Assembly (NCBI GenBank): GCA_031362265.1
Contig: JANLSE010000602.1
Span: 1-15,048 of the forward strand
Length of the DNA: 15,048 nucleotides
Reading direction: 5' to 3'
Origin: JANLSE01 sp031362265
GTDB lineage: Bacteria; Chloroflexota; Chloroflexia; Chloroflexales; Roseiflexaceae
The notes under the pieces were generated by a model, which saw only the letters and a list, made by a program, of their open reading frames with translations, was not told where the DNA came from and made no database searches. A program made the position numbers and the translations under genes. Shown here one piece after another: positions 13,080 to 15,048 of the stretch. Position 1 is the stretch's first letter, and each line of letters opens with the position of its first letter.

Positions 13080-14657
13080 TCACAATACCAAAGTAATCGC
13101 TTTACTGATTCCATCGATCCGCTCGATCTGGCGGACAACCTCTAGTGGGCAGGGTTCATCAAGGCGCACAACCATCATCGCCGATTGACGTGGGCCAGTT
13201 CGGCCAACATCCATGCTCGAGATATTGACATCCGCCGCGCCCAGGAGCGTCCCTACCCGCCCAATCATGCCGGGCCGGTCGCTATTGTAGGCAAAGAGCA
13301 GTGGCCCTTGTGGCACAAACGTCACCAGGTAACCATCGGCCACAACAACATGTGGCTGGCCATGAACGAAGGTGCCACAAAACTCACGCGGCCCATCAGC
13401 CGTTACAGCGCGAAGAATGACCGAACCAGCATAGCTGTTATCGTCTGGCGTGCGAAATTCCTGGAAGCGTAACCCACGATCACGCGCGAGAATTGGTGCA
13501 TTCACCGGTGTAACTCGTTCTTCGGTAGCGGCAGCGAGTAGCCCCTGTAGCATTGCCATACGGATAGGCGCAATCGTCAGAACTTCTGAAAGCTCACCAC
13601 GATACTCAAACTCATATTGGCGCACCGGTTCATGCACAAGCCCGGCACACAATGCACCAAGCTGGCGCCCAAGCCCAATGTATGGCCCAAGTACACCTTG
13701 ATCCTCTGGCTCAATATAGGGCGCATTCACCGCATAGCGCGGAGTACCGCCCGAAAGCGCTGCTAACACACCTTCGGCAACATCAACACCAGAGAGCGCT
13801 TGGGCTTCCAGTGTGGAGGCTCCTAAATGCGGCAAGCCAATCAATTTAGGGTGGCCTAGTAACGGGCTGCTTGTTGGCGGCTCATGCTCGAAAACATCCA
13901 GTGCCGCACCGCCCAAGTGCCCAGATTCAAGCGCCGCCAGCAGATCGGTCTCTTCAATAATACCGCCACGCGCTGCATTGATCAGGCAGGCACCTGGTTT
14001 CATGATTTGCATACGCGCTGCATTGATCATATTGCGTGTCGCATCCACCAGAGGCACATGCAGCGAGATAAAATCGCCCAAGCCAAGCGCTTCATTCAGT
14101 GTGACTAGCTCGACACCCAGTTGCCCGGCTCGCTCGGTTGAAACAACTGGATCATACGCTACGACTCGCATTTCCATCGCACGTGCGCGGCGGGCTACTT
14201 CTGCACCGATGCGGCCAAGCCCGATCAATGCTAAGGTCTTCCCACGCACTTCAAAGCCCATATATTTGTTGCGTTCCCATTTGCCACTCTGCAATGAAGC
14301 ACGTGCCTGTGGAATATGGCGGGCTAATGACAATATCAGCCCAATCGTAAGTTCTGCAACTGCGACACTGTTTGAGGCGGGCGCATTCACAACCGTAATG
14401 CCTAAGCGGGTAGCAGCATCAACATCAATATTATCGACACCAGTACCGGCCCTACCAACGACACGCAGCTTCGTTCCTGCTTGCAATACCTCGGCAGTGA
14501 CTCGTGTGCCACTTCGCACTACTAGCGCATCATATTCTGGCAACATTGCCAATAGCGCAGCCTTCTCCAGATTTGTGTGCAGATCGACCTGTGCGCCAGC
14601 CTGTAATGCGGCTAACCCTTCAGCAGCAATCTGCTCAGTCACGAGAATTCTGTCCAC
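13080..14657 (-). CDS. serA: D-3-phosphoglycerate dehydrogenase, long form with ASB and ACT domains
   Basis: Catalyses the NAD-dependent oxidation of 3-phosphoglycerate, the first step of serine biosynthesis. The 525-aa product matches the long type (M. tuberculosis-like). The catalytic halves surround the nucleotide-binding domain with IGLGRIG (145-151). Catalytic Arg230 is in NAARGG, Glu259 in DVFEHEP and His277 in GLPHLGAST. An intervening ASB domain (about 315-450) and a C-terminal ACT domain (about 453-525, FAYNSDRPGMIGRVGTLL) suggest feedback by serine. The frame is open upstream to 14864, but the extra 69 codons translate the repeat element and lie beyond the likely promoter. The start is GTG 14657 (MDRILVTEQ), with GGAGG 6 nt upstream; the adjacent GTG 14660 is the alternative. 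Confidence 0.96.
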   Translation of the reverse strand: MDRILVTEQIAAEGLAALQAGAQVDLHTNLEKAALLAMLPEYDALVVRSGTRVTAEVLQAGTKLRVVGRAGTGVDNIDVDAATRLGITVVNAPASNSVAVAELTIGLILSLARHIPQARASLQSGKWERNKYMGFEVRGKTLALIGLGRIGAEVARRARAMEMRVVAYDPVVSTERAGQLGVELVTLNEALGLGDFISLHVPLVDATRNMINAARMQIMKPGACLINAARGGIIEETDLLAALESGHLGGAALDVFEHEPPTSSPLLGHPKLIGLPHLGASTLEAQALSGVDVAEGVLAALSGGTPRYAVNAPYIEPEDQGVLGPYIGLGRQLGALCAGLVHEPVRQYEFEYRGELSEVLTIAPIRMAMLQGLLAAATEERVTPVNAPILARDRGLRFQEFRTPDDNSYAGSVILRAVTADGPREFCGTFVHGQPHVVVADGYLVTFVPQGPLLFAYNSDRPGMIGRVGTLLGAADVNISSMDVGRTGPRQSAMMVVRLDEPCPLEVVRQIERIDGISKAITLVL

Positions 14658-14688
14658 CACACTCCTCCAGCTTGTGTAACTCTTCACA

Positions 14689-14697
14689 AGTATAACA
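14689..14697 (-). promoter_or_regulatory. Extended -10 promoter of serA
   Basis: On the minus strand TGTTATACT (TATACT with upstream TGT) lies about 30 bp before the serA start. No good -35 is present; the -35 region falls inside module B of the repeat element (14705-14737). Confidence 0.45.
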
Positions 14698-14704
14698 TAT
14701 AGCG

Positions 14705-14836
14705 TGCAGCGCATAGCGCATAGCGCATAACGCAAAACAAACAAACGCTCCATCGTCCCTGCGTTCCTGCGCTCTTGCGCTTTTGCGCCTTTGCGTTCGT
14801 GCGTTCGTGCGTTCTTGCGTTCTTGCGTTCTTGCGC
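14705..14836 (-). repeat. Composite repeat element (A array, 10 units, plus module B)
   Basis: Read on the minus strand, ten 8-bp module A units (GCGCAAGA, ACGCAAGA, ACGCACGA, ACGCAAAG and variants) run from 14836 to 14757. After about 20 bp comes module B (14737 to 14705, TTTTGCGTTATGCGCTATGC and on). The order A, B, serA promoter repeats the arrangement at 5447-5547. On the other side, the array's first unit ends 3 bp from the miaA -10 element. Confidence 0.9.
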
Positions 14837-14839
14837 TCA

Positions 14840-14848
14840 TGGTACAAT
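14840..14848 (+). promoter_or_regulatory. Extended -10 promoter of miaA (leaderless transcript predicted)
   Basis: TGGTACAAT (TACAAT at 14843-14848) ends 7 bp before the miaA ATG at 14856, so the predicted transcription start coincides with the start codon. There is no Shine-Dalgarno sequence in between, which fits a leaderless mRNA. Confidence 0.55.
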
Positions 14849-14855
14849 ACCTCGT

Positions 14856-15048
14856 ATGACACACCCGCCACTTATCGCAATTGTTGGGCCTACTGCTGTT
14901 GGCAAAACAGCAATCGCAATCCAGCTAGCGCAACGTCTTGGTGGTGAAATCGTCTCGGCGGATTCACGCCAGGTTTACCGCAGCATGGACATTGGCACCG
15001 CCAAGCCAACCCAGGCTGAGCAGCAAGCGGTACCGCATCACCTGATTG
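14856..15048 (+). CDS. miaA: tRNA dimethylallyltransferase, N-terminal part (runs off the window)
   Basis: MiaA adds a dimethylallyl group to N6 of A37 in tRNAs that read codons starting with U. Only the first 64 codons lie in the window. They include the P-loop GPTAVGKTAIA (about residues 10-20), the conserved SADSRQVYR (38-46) and DIGTAKPT (49-56), which are strongly diagnostic. Start: ATG 14856 (MTHPPLIAIVGPTAVGKT), the normal opening of the family. No ribosome site precedes it, and the -10 element lies only 7 bp away, so translation probably starts on a leaderless message. It is divergent from serA, with the composite repeat element in between. The 3' end is cut by the window, not by a mutation. 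Confidence 0.95.
   Translation, partial: MTHPPLIAIVGPTAVGKTAIAIQLAQRLGGEIVSADSRQVYRSMDIGTAKPTQAEQQAVPHHLI

Noticed and set aside
13813..14679. 288-residue plus-strand ORF opposite serA
   Set aside because: It is antisense to a gene with all catalytic motifs, and its composition (Ser/Arg/Ala-rich) is typical of a shadow frame.
14661..14864. N-terminal extension of SerA with a long Arg/Gln-rich peptide
   Set aside because: It is a translation of the octamer array and module B. It has no homology to SerA, lies upstream of the likely promoter, and GGAGG supports the GTG at 14657.

Overview
This looks like a chromosomal segment of a Chloroflexota bacterium, most likely class Chloroflexia. That placement is an inference. 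It rests on the octamer GCGCAAGA-type and ACATGGTG-type intergenic repeats, the gene repertoire (a RIO1-type kinase, a plant/cyanobacterial-type lycopene cyclase, a long-form SerA) and moderate GC content. No rRNA, tRNA, CRISPR array, transposase or phage gene is visible. All genes appear chromosomal, and most are single-gene transcription units.

Layout, left to right. (1) A small four-helix membrane protein on the minus strand (152-580) with an unexplained open in-frame tail behind its stop codon. (2) efp (751-1311), behind a near-consensus extended -10 promoter and a leader with two hairpins. (3) An MFS transporter (1424-2692). (4) A minus-strand pair: an M29 aminopeptidase (4299-5402), then crtL lycopene beta-cyclase (2889-4124). 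They are separated by two tandem octamer arrays, one of them nine perfect CAATGCTC copies. (5) An unrecognised multi-pass membrane protein (5611-6306) and a PhyH-family non-heme iron protein (6407-7225). (6) A 440-bp stretch without a conventional gene. It holds a near-perfect promoter, a 21-codon ORF with a strong Shine-Dalgarno sequence and an intrinsic terminator, so it reads as a small RNA or attenuating leader in front of a RIO1-type kinase (7666-8553). (7) Two ABC half-transporters (8666-10504 and 10672-12519) whose degenerate motifs complement each other, as in a heterodimeric ABC exporter. (8) A 14-bp perfect hairpin between convergent genes, then a DUF5684-like small membrane protein (12599-12982) and serA (13080-14657), both minus. 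(9) The first 64 codons of miaA (14856 to the window edge), apparently leaderless.

The most distinctive feature is a family of intergenic repeats, all with an 8-bp period. Module A (GCGCAAGA/ACGCAAAG octamers) is followed at a nearly fixed 20-22 bp by module B (TTTTGCGCT-like, TGCGCT repeated). In one case a module C (GTCTCCGT octamers) follows. In all three composites (5447-5547, 10523-10640, 14836-14705 on the minus strand) the order is A, B, then the start region of the following gene, and module B could base-pair with module A. The repeats also create false N-terminal extensions on the longest ORFs of crtL and serA, which I trimmed.

Functionally the window mixes translation factors (EF-P, MiaA), serine biosynthesis, carotenoid cyclisation, peptide turnover and export. 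Apart from the ABC pair there is no obvious multi-gene pathway. All calls are from reading the sequence; no database search was possible.
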